From positions 1 to 64,000 of the forward strand of contig NXFV01001227.1 of assembly GCA_002803225.1 (NCBI GenBank): 64,000 nucleotides of DNA. Reading direction: 5' to 3'. Made by a program: the position numbers and the translations under genes. Every line of letters starts with the position of its first letter. The first letter of the stretch is position 1. The DNA comes from Gamarada debralockiae (lineage: Eukaryota; Ascomycota; Leotiomycetes; Helotiales; Hyphodiscaceae). This document shows, piece by piece, positions 33,269 through 44,664 of the stretch. Below the pieces are notes generated by a model that did no database searches, was not told where the DNA came from, and saw only the letters and a program-made list of their open reading frames with translations.

Positions 33269-34827
33269 GAGTCGGGGCCACCACGCACGGCACCTAAGCG
33301 AAATCCATGAAATTAACCCTCTAACTTATACAACTCACTATAATTCTAATTCTAATTATTTTGACTCCAAATAAAAGATATATATTAGTTAATAGTAGCT
33401 AATCCTCGTACTTTAATTATATCTTCAATTTTGCAAGTCAATTGCTTTACATAGTGCCGAAAGTCACATGGATCAACCTAGTCCCATAGCTTTTATAGCT
33501 CCCTATATATGTCCTCCTTATTTTTTAGCACATAAGGCAATTCCTTTAGCTCTATTTTATCTAGCGCTATATCTTCTCTATTAGGTTTAGATATGGCAAA
33601 GAAGAAGACTAGTTAAACCCACGAATACTATGCTACTATACTCCCCCCGGTCCAATTCGTAGTAACAAGGGTTTGACCAGATATACGGTCTGATTAGCCT
33701 GAACACCGTATATCAGGAAATGTTCGCGGGTTTTTCAGAAACTCGTCCAACTATCTTGTCTAAATACCACCCGATCACGGTATTCTGAGGCCAGATTGCA
33801 CATCGAAAGTACCGTGATCGCACCCTAGCACTACGAATTGGACCGGGGGCGGTATAGTATAGCCTAGGTAATCAAGCCTTTCTATAATATACCTTCGATC
33901 TATCTTCTATAAAGATATACTCTGGCCTTAGCTAATTAAACAAAGGGGAAACAACAGGTTTGAGGACTTGCTGAAGATAGGCTTTAAAGCAAATTCCCTT
34001 ACGATTAAGGAACTTCTCTATAAAGACTAATTCTAACTTATAGTCCTAGCCTATAGCCCCCCAAATCATGACTAAAAACCTCCCTAACTAATATATTAAC
34101 CAAATACAATATATATAGCATTTTTTGTCTATATGTTATATAATCCAAATCCTTCTATACTTCCTAACCTCAAATATAGTCTTATCTAACTAATAACCCT
34201 TCTCTAATCACCTCTAAGCCTACTATTAGTTCTGTGTGCTACTTAGTCTAATATTCTCTACTACTTATGTTCGAACGCGAACCTTAATCATTTCTTGGCT
34301 TATTTGCGCAATATAAAGGGTCTTTGGCATGTGATACAGCGTTAGTAGCCTACGCAAGGCAAATCTCAACGAATAGTTCGTATAGAGGCTTAAATACCTA
34401 GCTGTCCTCTAACCTACTCGAAGGATAATTAACGTATAGCCCAATCTTTTGAAATATAACGAATACAGTAGCGAATCTCTTTCATAGTCATTATATGTGG
34501 CTTCAGGGCTTTCTTTTATAGTCACGTTTCCTCGTTTCTTGTCATAGAATACATCAAATCATTTGTCGAGAGAGGGAGGTCTTTAACATGATCTCTTGTT
34601 ACGAATTTCCATTACGATATAAACTGCGTATAACTTTCTGTATAAGAGTGGGCCATTCGCCATGACCCTTCTGTGGAGGGGAGCTAAAGATAATAGTATT
34701 GTCTATTTTGAATTGTAAGGTAAAAGAGTTTGTAGTTGATTTAGTAGGTAAATTAGAAAAGCGGGCCTTGAAATTCAACGCATTAACGCGCCTCACTTAA
34801 GTGGGCCGTGTGTGGTGGCCCCGACTC
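33269..34827. mobile_element. Decayed 1.56-kb TIR element, same family as the MITE at 8782
   Basis: The left end GAGTCGGGGCCACCACGCAC and the right end GTGTGGTGGCCCCGACTC are inverted repeats that also match the ends of the 8782-9219 MITE. The interior is AT-rich and full of TA/CTA, consistent with RIP-like decay; no transposase frame survives. The flanks are TAA on the left and TTA on the right, not identical, so the duplication is imperfect. It is interrupted by another MITE (33641-33852), and its right end abuts a LINE relic. Confidence 0.68.
33641..33852. mobile_element. Stowaway-like MITE nested in the larger element
   Basis: The left end CTCCCCCCGGTCCAATTCGT and the right end ACGAATTGGACCGGGGGCGG are inverted with few mismatches, flanked by TA (33639-33640, 33853-33854). 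It is 212 bp. CTCCC...-type ends with TA duplication match the Stowaway/Tc1-mariner pattern. The interior has CACGGTATTC / GTACCGTGAT-like secondary fold-back pieces. It is GC-richer than the AT-rich host element, suggesting later insertion. Confidence 0.85.
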
Positions 34828-34830
34828 TTA

Positions 34831-36200
34831 CTAGAATCTCTAACAGATATCCTAGATCCCAAAGTCCTAGAAGCCCTGCCTTGTATGATGTCTTCGAACA
34901 AAGTACGCGATCTTCGAGCCCGACTTGACACCGCAAGAGCGCTAACGCCCAGGAAGCGCAACAACCCAATATGGTCGAGGGTCAAGAGGGTTGCACTCTC
35001 TTGTCTGATACTGTTCGGCACAGATCTTGCATGCCGTTTGATTCTTGAACTGCATCTGCATGTGTCTGTACTCTTTGCAGTTGTAGCATCGCTCAGAGCG
35101 CGCCCGCCGGACGAACTCCTGGGCGCCGGCTCCACACCCTCCAAAAATTGCCACATTCTCTCTCAGTATTCGCTGGGCTGCTTCTCTTGAGGAGAGGTAC
35201 ACTACTAGTGATCCGGTTGTTCGCTCAGATGGTTTGCTGATCCAGTGGATTTTCTTCGTAGTTGCCTTCGCCCTTCTCTGCTGTTCTCTTCGCTGAACTT
35301 CTCTAGGACGTCCTCCCGTAAAGTCCACCCATCCCTATTCTCTTTCACGACGTCTGCCTTAAAGACATTGTCACACTTGATAGGAAACCAGGTCTCCCCT
35401 ATGACACGCTCCCAGTGCTGACACCTCCAGCCATCGTGGGTTGGCCCTAGCTGTCTTGCATTGCTCCTCTGATGTCATGACCAGTTCCACTTTATTTCCC
35501 GCCCTGCTCTTGATGTGCTGCACGGAGATGCCCTTGGTTTGTTCCCCAGCTGCCAACGCCTTATTGATATTTTCCTTGACTGCCAATAATGGCGCCCCTT
35601 TGATACCATTTCGCTCTTGGACTCTGTCGAGGTCAATCACCATTGCCTTATCCTCGTCTTGGGAGATCGCTTGACCAGTGGTTGGCAGCTGACTCGAAGA
35701 ACTCGATCCGGATGGCAGCGACGGCCAGATGCTCGTAGTAAAGACTCACAGACGGTCTGCTACGGCTTAGAGATGCTTGGATCTCATTGATGCCCTCCCT
35801 GACCGCCGTGAGCTGTCCCTTGACCTCCTCTCTCCATACGCGCAATGGGTCATCGCTCTCCTCGTATTTCCGCTGCAGATCATCGATTTTACGACCTAGG
35901 TCCTCAATCGTTTTGTATTGTGTCTGGATAATCCGACGCTGCTCTTCGTTTTGAGTCGCGAGCTTGAGAATCGCGTCGTTCAATGTTGTAAGCAACGTCA
36001 TAACTTCACGCCCGGTTGATGTTAGTTTCGCAGCTTGCACGAGTCCTGCTGGCTCCTGCGACCCTTTATTCGTTCGTTCTCCATCTTGCTTCGATTGAAA
36101 AAGAGTCCTTGCAACTTTGCTTTATCGTTAGGCACAAAAGTCGGCTCAAAAGGTTTTAGTTTGGTAACGCGTTCGGCTTTTGATGTTGTCGGTTGGAGAC
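34831..36200 (-). pseudogene. Relic of a non-LTR retrotransposon (LINE) ORF1 / gag-like protein
   Basis: Read right to left, broken frames cover 36040-35648, 35643-35371 and 35328-34942. The order is a coiled-coil N-terminus (IIQTQYKTIEDLGRKIDDL, LQRKYEES), a middle domain (VQHIKSRAGNKVELVM, WLEVSALG), then FVRRARSERCYNCKEYRHMQ and CKICAEQYQTREC, a pair of Cys-rich zinc knuckles as in Tad1-like LINE ORF1. At least two frame shifts and a stop near 35350 break it, and there is another shift near 36100. The ORF2 part (endonuclease, reverse transcriptase) that should follow is absent; the sequence ends at the TIR of the neighbouring element at 34827. Confidence 0.68.
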
Positions 36201-37315
36201 GCGATACCTCAGGAAGTTCCGACGAACTCGCATCGCTTACGATGTCCTCATTCCTCTACTTCTTATCCTCCTATCTTTCCTACTTTTCCAATATTCAATA
36301 GGTTCCTCTGGGTTAGATTTCGAGCGTTTTTCCCGTCCATCCGTCTGTACTTGTTACGGTCCGTGGGTGTTACGGTACTGTAAGGAGCACAGTGCCCTCA
36401 TCTGCACAGTACCGCGGGTATTACGGCACCGTATTTGGCACAGTACCATAAGGGGCACAATACCGTACATAATTTTAGTCGGTTGCGTCACGAGCGACTC
36501 CGGGCGATGGAAACCATCCACATCTTGAAGGGGAGTTGGGTATTGATAGGGATCATCTGGAGCCGGTTATAGTTATAGTTCTTTAATTGTGTTGGCTCAG
36601 GTGAATCCAATGGAAATCTAGAAGTTTGTGTCAATTGGGATTGGGTTAATTTGTCTCTTTGTGACCTGCACGGATCACCCATGCTGACTAGGGCTACGGA
36701 GAGATTGCGTGCAGGAGAGGATGGCTACCCAGCTCACTTTAGTAGCCTGAACAACGGCTCCTCATGTGTTTGACTTCTCGCTTTTGGCTAATTACACTTG
36801 ATCCGACTAACCTATATATATCATTTTCGTCAAGTTGTGACGACGATGCTCAAGGAGCCCAAACAAGCTCCCAGGGGTCCCAGCTATGTAGACCATAGAT
36901 TTCTTGATTTTGACTACTCAAACACAACGCTTGTCAAAATACTGAGGGATCGGCTTGAATCGAGATTTTCGAAATTTCAGCTAGGTCGATACCCATGTTA
37001 CCATGTCAGTTGGCGGGATTGTGTGGAGTAAACAGCATTCGACTGACGAGTTAAGACTTCAGCTATTGATGCTTATATAAACAATTGGAACGAATAGGCA
37101 GCCGTAGGCTCCAATACTAAAAGCTAGGTAGAAATGGTACTCGTGATAGATGAATCAACCATGCAACTCATCATGTGACTCATACCAACCAACCAACAAC
37201 CCAGGAGTCCAAAAATCTAGGCCTAGAGATTCTCAGTCATCGCACATGCATACGGAGATGAGGCCTAGGAATTTGAGTTTCGGCCCTACGGTGGTGGAAA
37301 TATACTCCAATTCCT
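36201..37315. other. Intergenic with short low-complexity repeats, no gene seen
   Basis: At about 36350-36470 short units of the kind TACGGTACTGTA / CACAGTACCG / CACCGTATT recur in direct and inverted order. The rest, including the frame at 36798-37031, has no recognisable motif. Confidence 0.5.
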
Positions 37316-39490
37316 TCATGCGATCGTTACAACCTGCCTTGAAGCCCCTTCGAAGAAATCGCCAGCCTTGACATATAGGCTCGTCCATTTATTACTGCCA
37401 GAGCATCTTATGGGCACACTAGGATACCATGGGTGCCGTGAAAACATCCCTATCCGTTTGTACGAGCCCCCTTTCGGCTCTTGCTTCAATATAATCCCAC
37501 ATGAAGCCAACTTTGTCCTTAATATTTCGAGACAATAGACAGGAGTCCCTGATGGGAGAAACTCAGAGCTTCTACAATCTGAAATATCAGTGTCTGGACA
37601 AAAGATCATTGAGAAATATCTTCTGTCCAGCCTGCAGCAAAGAGTTCCGACAGCTTTGTTCTTAAGTATCGAAAGCTTCGCGGTAACTAAAGGACCAGAA
37701 ATTGTGATACGACCTTCAGTACAACGACCAAAGGGGTCGGTTCCCGAAGGAAAATAGCTCACGTCCATGACTTCCGCCAGCTGATTTGAGTATCTGGTAT
37801 TGAAATAGATGTTCCCATCTAACGACGCCCAAGACCAAGTTGGAGCTCTGTAACTCGTTGAACGAATCCCCAAACACCAATCATCCGGGGTGGCTTCGAG
37901 CTTCTGGTGATCCATCTCCGCCTTCCCAACATACCAAAGTAAGTGATATGGTAGATCGCGTTCCCAGATGCCAGCCAAATACCTACAATCTTTGAATCTT
38001 GCCATTCTCTGGGCTAAGCCAGAGAGTGCAGGTAGTTTATCTGACTGGAATGAGAGATCTAAGCCAGAATATGCTCTAACAACTGGTTCCCAAGGCTCAT
38101 AGTTCGTGGTATCCCGGACATAGCAGGAACTTGCCGCAAGCCTTATAGCATCGTTAAACATTACTTTTTGGATACCGAGGAGACGGTAATTCCTATCTTC
38201 TTCCAAACACTCGCACCTCCTTCGAGTCCGGCACTCCCACATGATTTCATCACACATGTAATCGATCGTTCTCGCGGCTAGAACACGTTCCTGGAGTGTC
38301 CACGCCCTGCTAAGCAAAGGGTTGAAACTAGCTATCGAGTTGTTTTTGCCTAGCTCTTTGAACTGGTACCCGTAGTATAGTCTTGCGTAGATATCGTTCT
38401 CACAATCTACGAGCCACGGCACAATAAGATCGATATCCTTGGTTTGGCGACTAGTCCCGTGTCTATCGTTGAACAATCCCCCATCTCCATCCTTCGAATG
38501 AGTTGCACATATAGTGAGATATGAGTTCTCATATATTTGAGCCATCTGTCCAGATTGAACTTCCCATTCGATTGGATCATCTTGTACAATGCACAATGAG
38601 TCGATCCAGATAAACTGAAAGCCGAGTCTTCGAGTAACTGTTATAGCGTCCCGATAGGTCTGGCTAAGATTCTCCCACTTGATCCCTTGTTGGTGATCTT
38701 TAAGATTCCGCAATGTGGTTAGTGCTCGGGACGGACCAGATCCCCAACAATGACTTAGAGTCAGATATGTCCCCAAGTGTCCTTGGGAGTCGTAGAGTCT
38801 GACATTATCACCCCTGACATCGACAAGTCTCGAAGGTAGGATGGAAATTCGACTCTGGGGGCAATTCTTATGCTGAGAGGAGCACTCATCCATCCAAGAC
38901 TTGATTGATTTGAAACAATCATCACTGTCTGAGAATCTTGGCACATCTGAGTAACACCCAACGTCCATTATCCAAGAGAATGAAGCTATTCATATTTAGC
39001 TGAAGCTATTATAAACTGAAGAGAAGGTAATACTAGACTTTGCATATAACTGCACAATGTTGGAGTGTCTTGCATCCACTCCTTCGAGATAGAGGAAGGC
39101 TAATTTTGGAAGTCTTTCGGATTTCTTTGACTGGGAGTTCTCCGCTGTCCCAGGTATGACTCCAATAATGACTTTCAAGTTGTTTGCTTCTATTGTGATA
39201 TAGCCAGTGCAAACCTCCTCGTGGCACTGGCATTTCTTCGTGACTGCGTGCCGCTGTATCCCAGTGAGGCCTTTCGTTAGTCGGAAGTGGATGATTGTTC
39301 TCATAAGAACAGAACAATTCGTACAACCTTTTTCACTGCCTCTGGATATACTCCACATATAGGTGGATAGCCACCAACTCTGTTCAGAGAGAGATTTCTC
39401 CTGGAGATTACGGCAATTGTCACAGACTCCATTTCGGATGGTGATCGTTTGATTTCGCTTCTCATTGTAATCCTTGATATTAAAAGACAT
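37316..39490 (-). CDS. Heterokaryon-incompatibility (HET) domain protein
   Basis: Two long frames, 39490-38996 and 38968-37316, probably one gene joined by an intron at about 38970-39060. I could not fix the donor; the best acceptor is the AG near 38988. The N-terminal part has paired cysteines (CDNCRNL, CTNCSVL), as is common before HET domains. The HET domain follows with its three blocks: YLTLSHCWG, then RRLGFQFIWIDSLCIVQDD..EW..QSGQMAQIYENS, and LLSRAWTLQERVLAARTI. The rest (PTWSWASLDG) is the usual poorly conserved HET C-terminus. HET proteins trigger cell death after fusion of incompatible hyphae, though most paralogues are untested. About 710 aa in total if joined. It is divergent from the MFS transporter gene. 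Confidence 0.85.
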
Positions 39491-40588
39491 AGCTTTTCCC
39501 TTTTCATTGGCCGTGTGACTGTGAAAATGTGGTTTTCGAGTGAGTTCCTGCTGCTTGATGGTGATGGTTGATTGAAAAAAAGTAGGATTTAAGCGAGACG
39601 GGATCTGGGGCGGGAAATCGGTTAGGCAAAGCCTGGAAGCACGTGATAAAATAAAACATTCTTGTGTACTAGAGTCACGTGATGACTGGTGTCACCGCTA
39701 TATAATGACGCAGTTATTCTCCATCTTACTTTGCGGGCTATGTATGTACAATTACCAGGCACAAATATAACATAATGGCTAAGCCTCTAATCACGTGTAC
39801 ACGAAAAGTGGAACAGCCGCAAGGAAGCTAAAATAGAATCTGTGCTTTTAGGGCGGGAAACAAGGGCACAGCCTTAACTGGGTTTCGAGGAAGCTAATAT
39901 CAGGCCATCGGTGGAGTCAAAATACTGTAGCTCCTCGATGGCATGCTCAGGATTACTCGCCGATAGTTTATACAAGTTTCTTGGCACTCAGAACGCCAAG
40001 GCGGCATCCGCTTATACCCGCATCGTTAGTGGTGGCATTTAGTGTCCAGGGCGCCATTCCATCTGCGAGAGCATTTTCCCATGCAACCTTCATCTTCTTC
40101 CTCTCCTCCGGATCCTCGGTCTATGGTTATCGTCGATGTCCATTTTCCATGTGAGTCCACACATTTGTTACACAATAGCAATCTCTCAAGTACAAGTCCT
40201 TTATGCAACGGGTTGCACCGAGGCTTTGAGATATCCGGCAAATTCTGAAACCTGAGCCCCCTGCTGTTGCTGCCGCCATATCACTTAGAATGATGCGCTC
40301 CAACGAGGGACGCAGGGAAATGCTTCCCATCTCCAAACTCCAAAAAGAGTCGCAGATAGTTCCAAATACAGTGCTCCATGGACTAGAACCCCAGGCGCCA
40401 TGCAGCGGGCTTTGTACTCAATCGTGAGCCTCGGAGGGAGGGTTCGCAGATGGCCACTTCCATAGGCGACGTATCTATATACGAGGGCCACATCCCCTCA
40501 TCAATACCTTCACGTCGCCTCCATCAGTTCTCTCCTCTGCTTTCCTTTGACCTCTCGTATTACCACGCTCCACTCCTTTATACCCACT
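39491..40588. promoter_or_regulatory. Divergent promoter region of the HET and MFS genes
   Basis: 1.1 kb between the two start codons. The frames at 40026-40241 and 40285-40491 have no motif. CACGTGA-type palindromic pieces (CACGTGATAA at 39640, TCACGTGATG at 39674, TCACGTGTAC at 39791) occur three times within 160 bp and could be bHLH/E-box sites. Confidence 0.5.
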
Positions 40589-42482
40589 ATGTCCATCAAG
40601 AACCACAACCACGACCTGTGTAAGTCCGGTACTCCTAATGAAATCGAGGAGATCGAAGTCATCCGCACCATTTCACGCGTCCCCGGGTACCCCAACTACT
40701 ATGAAAAGGAAGGCATACGAACTGAAGGCGATGGAGTGGATCATAGTCATTACAACGCGGTCAGTCCTCCCCAATCCTGTCCATTCTTCCCTGCTAGTTT
40801 GGCTTGATATCAAACCTGACCAGCACTAGCGATCTATCGGATTCATTATGACAGTGTTAGGCTGTTCCTTCGCCTTGACCGGGTCTCAGATAGCCCCCCT
40901 CCTCTACCTCACTCTTGGTACCACAATCGCCGTTGAGCTACATGCAACGGCGCTAACGTTTTGGATGTTTACCGCCATCATCGTAGCTATGGGCGCTCTG
41001 GCACCCTTTGTTGGCCCACTAGCAGATCTGATTGGCCGCAAGACTATCATTCTTGTGGGTCTTGTCTTCTCTATTAGTGGCGGCATTATCTGTGCTGCTA
41101 CGCCAACTGCGGCAGGTTTCATCGCCGGCCAGTGTATTCTTGGCTTTGGCGCCGTCATCCAAGAACTCCTGGCCATCGCCGTTGTCGTAGAGATTGTCCC
41201 CACCTCGAAACGCAGTCTGTATGCTGCATTGGTACTTTGTGCCATCCTCCCCTGGTCTCCCGGCACACTCTATGCGAACTGGCTGGCTGATTACAGCTGG
41301 CGATGGATTGGTTGCATCGTGGCTATCTGGAATATGCTGACCTTGGCCATCATTGCCTTCTTCTATCGTCCCCCTCCTAGAGTGAATTCGCTCGGACTGT
41401 CTCGAAAGGAAATGTTGGGTCGGATCGACTTCGTTGGAGGAATTCTCATCACAATGGGATTGGTCTTCTTCCTAGTCGGGCTCAATTGGGGCGGACAGGA
41501 TTACCCATGGCGGTCAGCTCACGTCCTCTCGTTTCTCCTCATAGGCTCCTGCTTCATGATAGGCTTTGGCCTCTGGGAACTTTTCGGCGCTCGCTATCCC
41601 CTTTTCCCTCGTAGGATGATTCCTGCGCCTAGGCCATTCTTCTGCTTGCTTTTTGTCATCTTTGCAGCCGGTATCAACTATGTCCCGCTGGTCGTGTTCT
41701 GGCCGATCGAATCCATTAGCGTGTTTGGGTCGGACCACCACCAAACTGGAATTAATGCCCTCCCTATCGCAACATGTATTTTGGGGGGTGCGATCTTGTC
41801 AGCTCTCCTCATTGGGGCGTTCAAAAATTACGTCACGCTAATCATGACCTGCTTTTGTGTGATGCAAGTAGTCGGTAAGTCGCCCATCATCGAGCAATTT
41901 GATCATTTTACCGTTTTCAGGCCGTGGGCTCATTGATTATTAGCATCTGCTTGTCTCACAATCATCAACCCTCAAGACATCCGCACAGCTTGGCCTCCTA
42001 TCGTGCTGGCCTTGATTGGGGTTGGCGGGGTGCTCGTTCCCAACCAAGTCATCATAACTGTCATCATTCCCGACGACCTCATTGCGTCAGTGACAGCACT
42101 GACGGTGGGTTTGCGATCGCAGGCTCAGGTGATTGGACTGGCCATCTTCTATAACCGCTTTGTGCACGAGGTGACCCAAAATGCCTATAAGGAGGTGGTG
42201 CCAGCCATGCTTGCCGTCGGAGTCTACAATCCAACCGTGATCGAGGACTTGGTGACTAGCCTCACTGCCGTACCCTTCTACCAATACGCGCCCTTGATCC
42301 CCGAGCTCAACATTACAGCCAATTACGAGCTCGTCAAAGAGGCCACCATTCAATGCTTCTCGCAGTCCTTTGTTCTCGTCTATTACATTACGATTCCGTT
42401 CGGGGTCGCGGCTTGTATTGCGGCAGCTTTTATGGGAGATGTATCAAAGTATATCGATAATCATGTTGCCATTGGGCTTTAG
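40589..42482 (+). CDS. Major facilitator transporter, TRI12 / siderophore-type family
   Basis: Exons 40589-40759, 40830-41874 and 41944-42482 give 584 aa. About 14 membrane segments, which is the size and topology of the TRI12 group (fungal efflux pumps for toxins or siderophores). MFS signature A is GPLADLIGRKTIILVG, and the later conserved motif is SWRWIGCIVAIWNM. The first exon codes for a hydrophilic cytosolic tail (EIEVIRTISRVPGYPNYYEKEG). The second intron (41875-41943, GTAAGT) joins MQVV to ASACLTIINPQ and skips an in-frame TGA. Substrate unknown. It sits 2.2 kb left of the first UstYa gene and could export the product of that cluster. Confidence 0.87.
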
Positions 42483-43472
42483 AAGACTAGGGACAAGTCT
42501 ATAATCTGGGGTTCTGGAGCTGTCCCTGGACGAGATGACTGGCTGTAAGAATCTTTCGAATAATTTTAAATGAAATCACTAGATCCGGCTGAGTCTGTCC
42601 CAAATGTAGCAACAGGCTCCATTGCGGTTCAATACGGTATATAGGACTACAATGAGATTTAGGGTTAAATAGTAACATAGCGTGATTAAAGCACAATTTA
42701 GACTGCTTCACGCGATCTTTCCGTTTCACCTCGGAACCGAGACACTTCCCAACCCTGGTGCTCATATGACCTTGCGCCCCTTTGCTAAGGCTGGCTCAGC
42801 TTCGGCTCAGGTCTGATCAGTTATCTCACCTGAGATTGACTCTTAAGGAGGGTGTCTACCAAGCCAAGGGTCTCAAATCGATGACCACTATATATTCACA
42901 ACCTCTGCCAGTCAGAACTCATCCCCGAATAGTTGACCCCGTCTACGTGTCTATGTTAAAGTACTTACATACAGGGACGTTATCTGGTCGTACTTTAGTC
43001 GTTCCCTTACATCATTCTAATTATAGTATTGAGAAGCGGCGGGGATCGGCAGAGAGCCGCATCGAACGCCCCATAATTTCAATAGCAAGAGAATCGCACC
43101 CGAACTAAAGGGTTTAACCTTAAACAAACCGTTTTATAATTTACTCGTAAAAGAATTATAATAAACGTTCTTAATTATTGTAAAATTATAACTTTATTTA
43201 AATATATAGTACTTTATAAATTTTTTTTCAAAATAGATTTATTTTGTTATATAAAGATGCGCTCTAAAACAAGCTTTTGAATTGTCCTTGTCTTAACTAC
43301 TAAGTCCAAATATTCATCACGTGATAGGATATATAAGCGATGTCTTCGTATCTCTTACTGCCTGACGCTGAAGTATATATTTTTCTTTATAATATGTCCT
43401 TGGTACAAGGCTGAAACTTTGCAAGGACATGCGCTTCAGTTTATACGAAATAGCGTGATGAGTATCCATGAC
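42483..43472. other. Intergenic, AT-rich in part
   Basis: 42483-43120 shows no gene. 43130-43260 is strongly AT-rich with TTTATAATTTAC and AAATATATAG-like sequence, which resembles RIP-decayed transposon remains without a recognisable end. Confidence 0.5.
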
Positions 43473-43929
43473 TCACCTCTCCAACAAGCTCTCCCTATAC
43501 GGACCTAGAACCTCTGGTAAACCTATGGCTAAGCGGCGAACTCGTTCCATGCCCTGGAACCGTCTAATAAACGAGCGCAATGTCGATCCAAAAGGATAAT
43601 CGACTTCGGATGGATAAAAAAAAAGTAGAGCATGTCGCGTCCAAATTGAAGAATGTTGAAAAGGATCCTTGAAGACGTGTACGTCCAGAAGATACATGTA
43701 TCTCAGAGTCTCCAAGGCCAGGATTAACTGGGTGGGAAATCTTGCATGATTCTTGACAAGTGAGCTGCAGCGCAGGCTTTCGTGCTTGGAATGTCCAGCC
43801 GTATACAAGATGATCCTAAATTTCAACAATACGCCCTTTGGATTGCTCTTCGTCTTCAATTGCAAACTGCCATATCACGAAGCGGATATCGTAGGGCAGG
43901 TCTGGAAATTTGTGAAATGTCGACCCCAT
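43473..43929 (-). pseudogene. Broken 2EXR-domain gene
   Basis: An ATG at 43929 opens MGSTFHKFPDLPYDIRFVIW, the beginning of the fungal 2EXR domain (F..LP.e.R..IW). That frame meets a TAG after KGRIVEI (about 43815), yet continues beyond it with ALQLTCQESCKI, like the 2EXR 'CrESR' block. The family-like 3' part (YPSEVDYPFGS, FQGMERVRRLAIGLP) is in a different frame, open from 43865 to 43473. Hence at least one stop and one frame shift. An intron could remove one of them, but I see no good donor. Function of 2EXR proteins is unknown. Confidence 0.55.
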
Positions 43930-44664
43930 GTTTGGTCGCGGCGTCTTTTGGACGTTACAGGTTTTCTTGTCAAAAAGCCAGAAAGAGGAACAAAGTTATA
44001 GTTGAAATAGGTCTTGCGATATGAGGTCCCTTTTCTTCTGTCTAGGCAACATCCGCCAGGGAAATCGCTTGGACGATTAACCCTGTTCCCTTGTTTATGC
44101 CGGACCTTAGACCAAAAAGGACGGTAGGATAAAATCAGCAAAAATTCTTAATTCTTAATTCTGAATGATCTTTGGACAAGTTATTAAGACAAAAGACGAC
44201 TGTCTTATTGGGCAGTGTCAGGAATTGCTTATATAATCGGCACCTCAGTAGAGTGAACAATCTAACCTACGCTACAACGACTTGATGACTTTCCACTGCC
44301 AAGACCTAAAACCCTGACAGGCAGGAACGATATGAAACGCATGATGCGGTCGCGAAAGTTGGTCCTCCACCCTCCTTGCTTTACTTTTATTTCTGTAACC
44401 ATTTCGAGTATGGCCCCCTGTGAATTCATTGCAACCCCCCCGAATTCTGGCATGGGGTATGATCAGGCGTGAGATTGTGGACTCATTCGATGTTATCAAT
44501 GAGGATTGGTGAACTGGAATTCAAAATCATTCAAGGTTTCTACCCGGACCGACCATACGAATGCGGATCCAGTGATTGGCAGGTTAGTACTTACTAAAGG
44601 TAGCTGATGGTTATTGTTTTAGGTCTAGGAAGTTAATTGAAACGTAGGGACGTAAACTTGGTTT
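43930..44664. other. Intergenic, no gene seen
   Basis: The frame at 44262-44499 has no motif. This is the 3' flank of the first UstYa gene and the promoter side of the 2EXR relic. Confidence 0.5.

Noticed and set aside
36340..36480. Short TACGGTACTG / CAGTACCG repeats as an inverted-repeat transposon or regulatory array
   Set aside because: The units are irregular and mixed in orientation, with no defined ends or target duplication.
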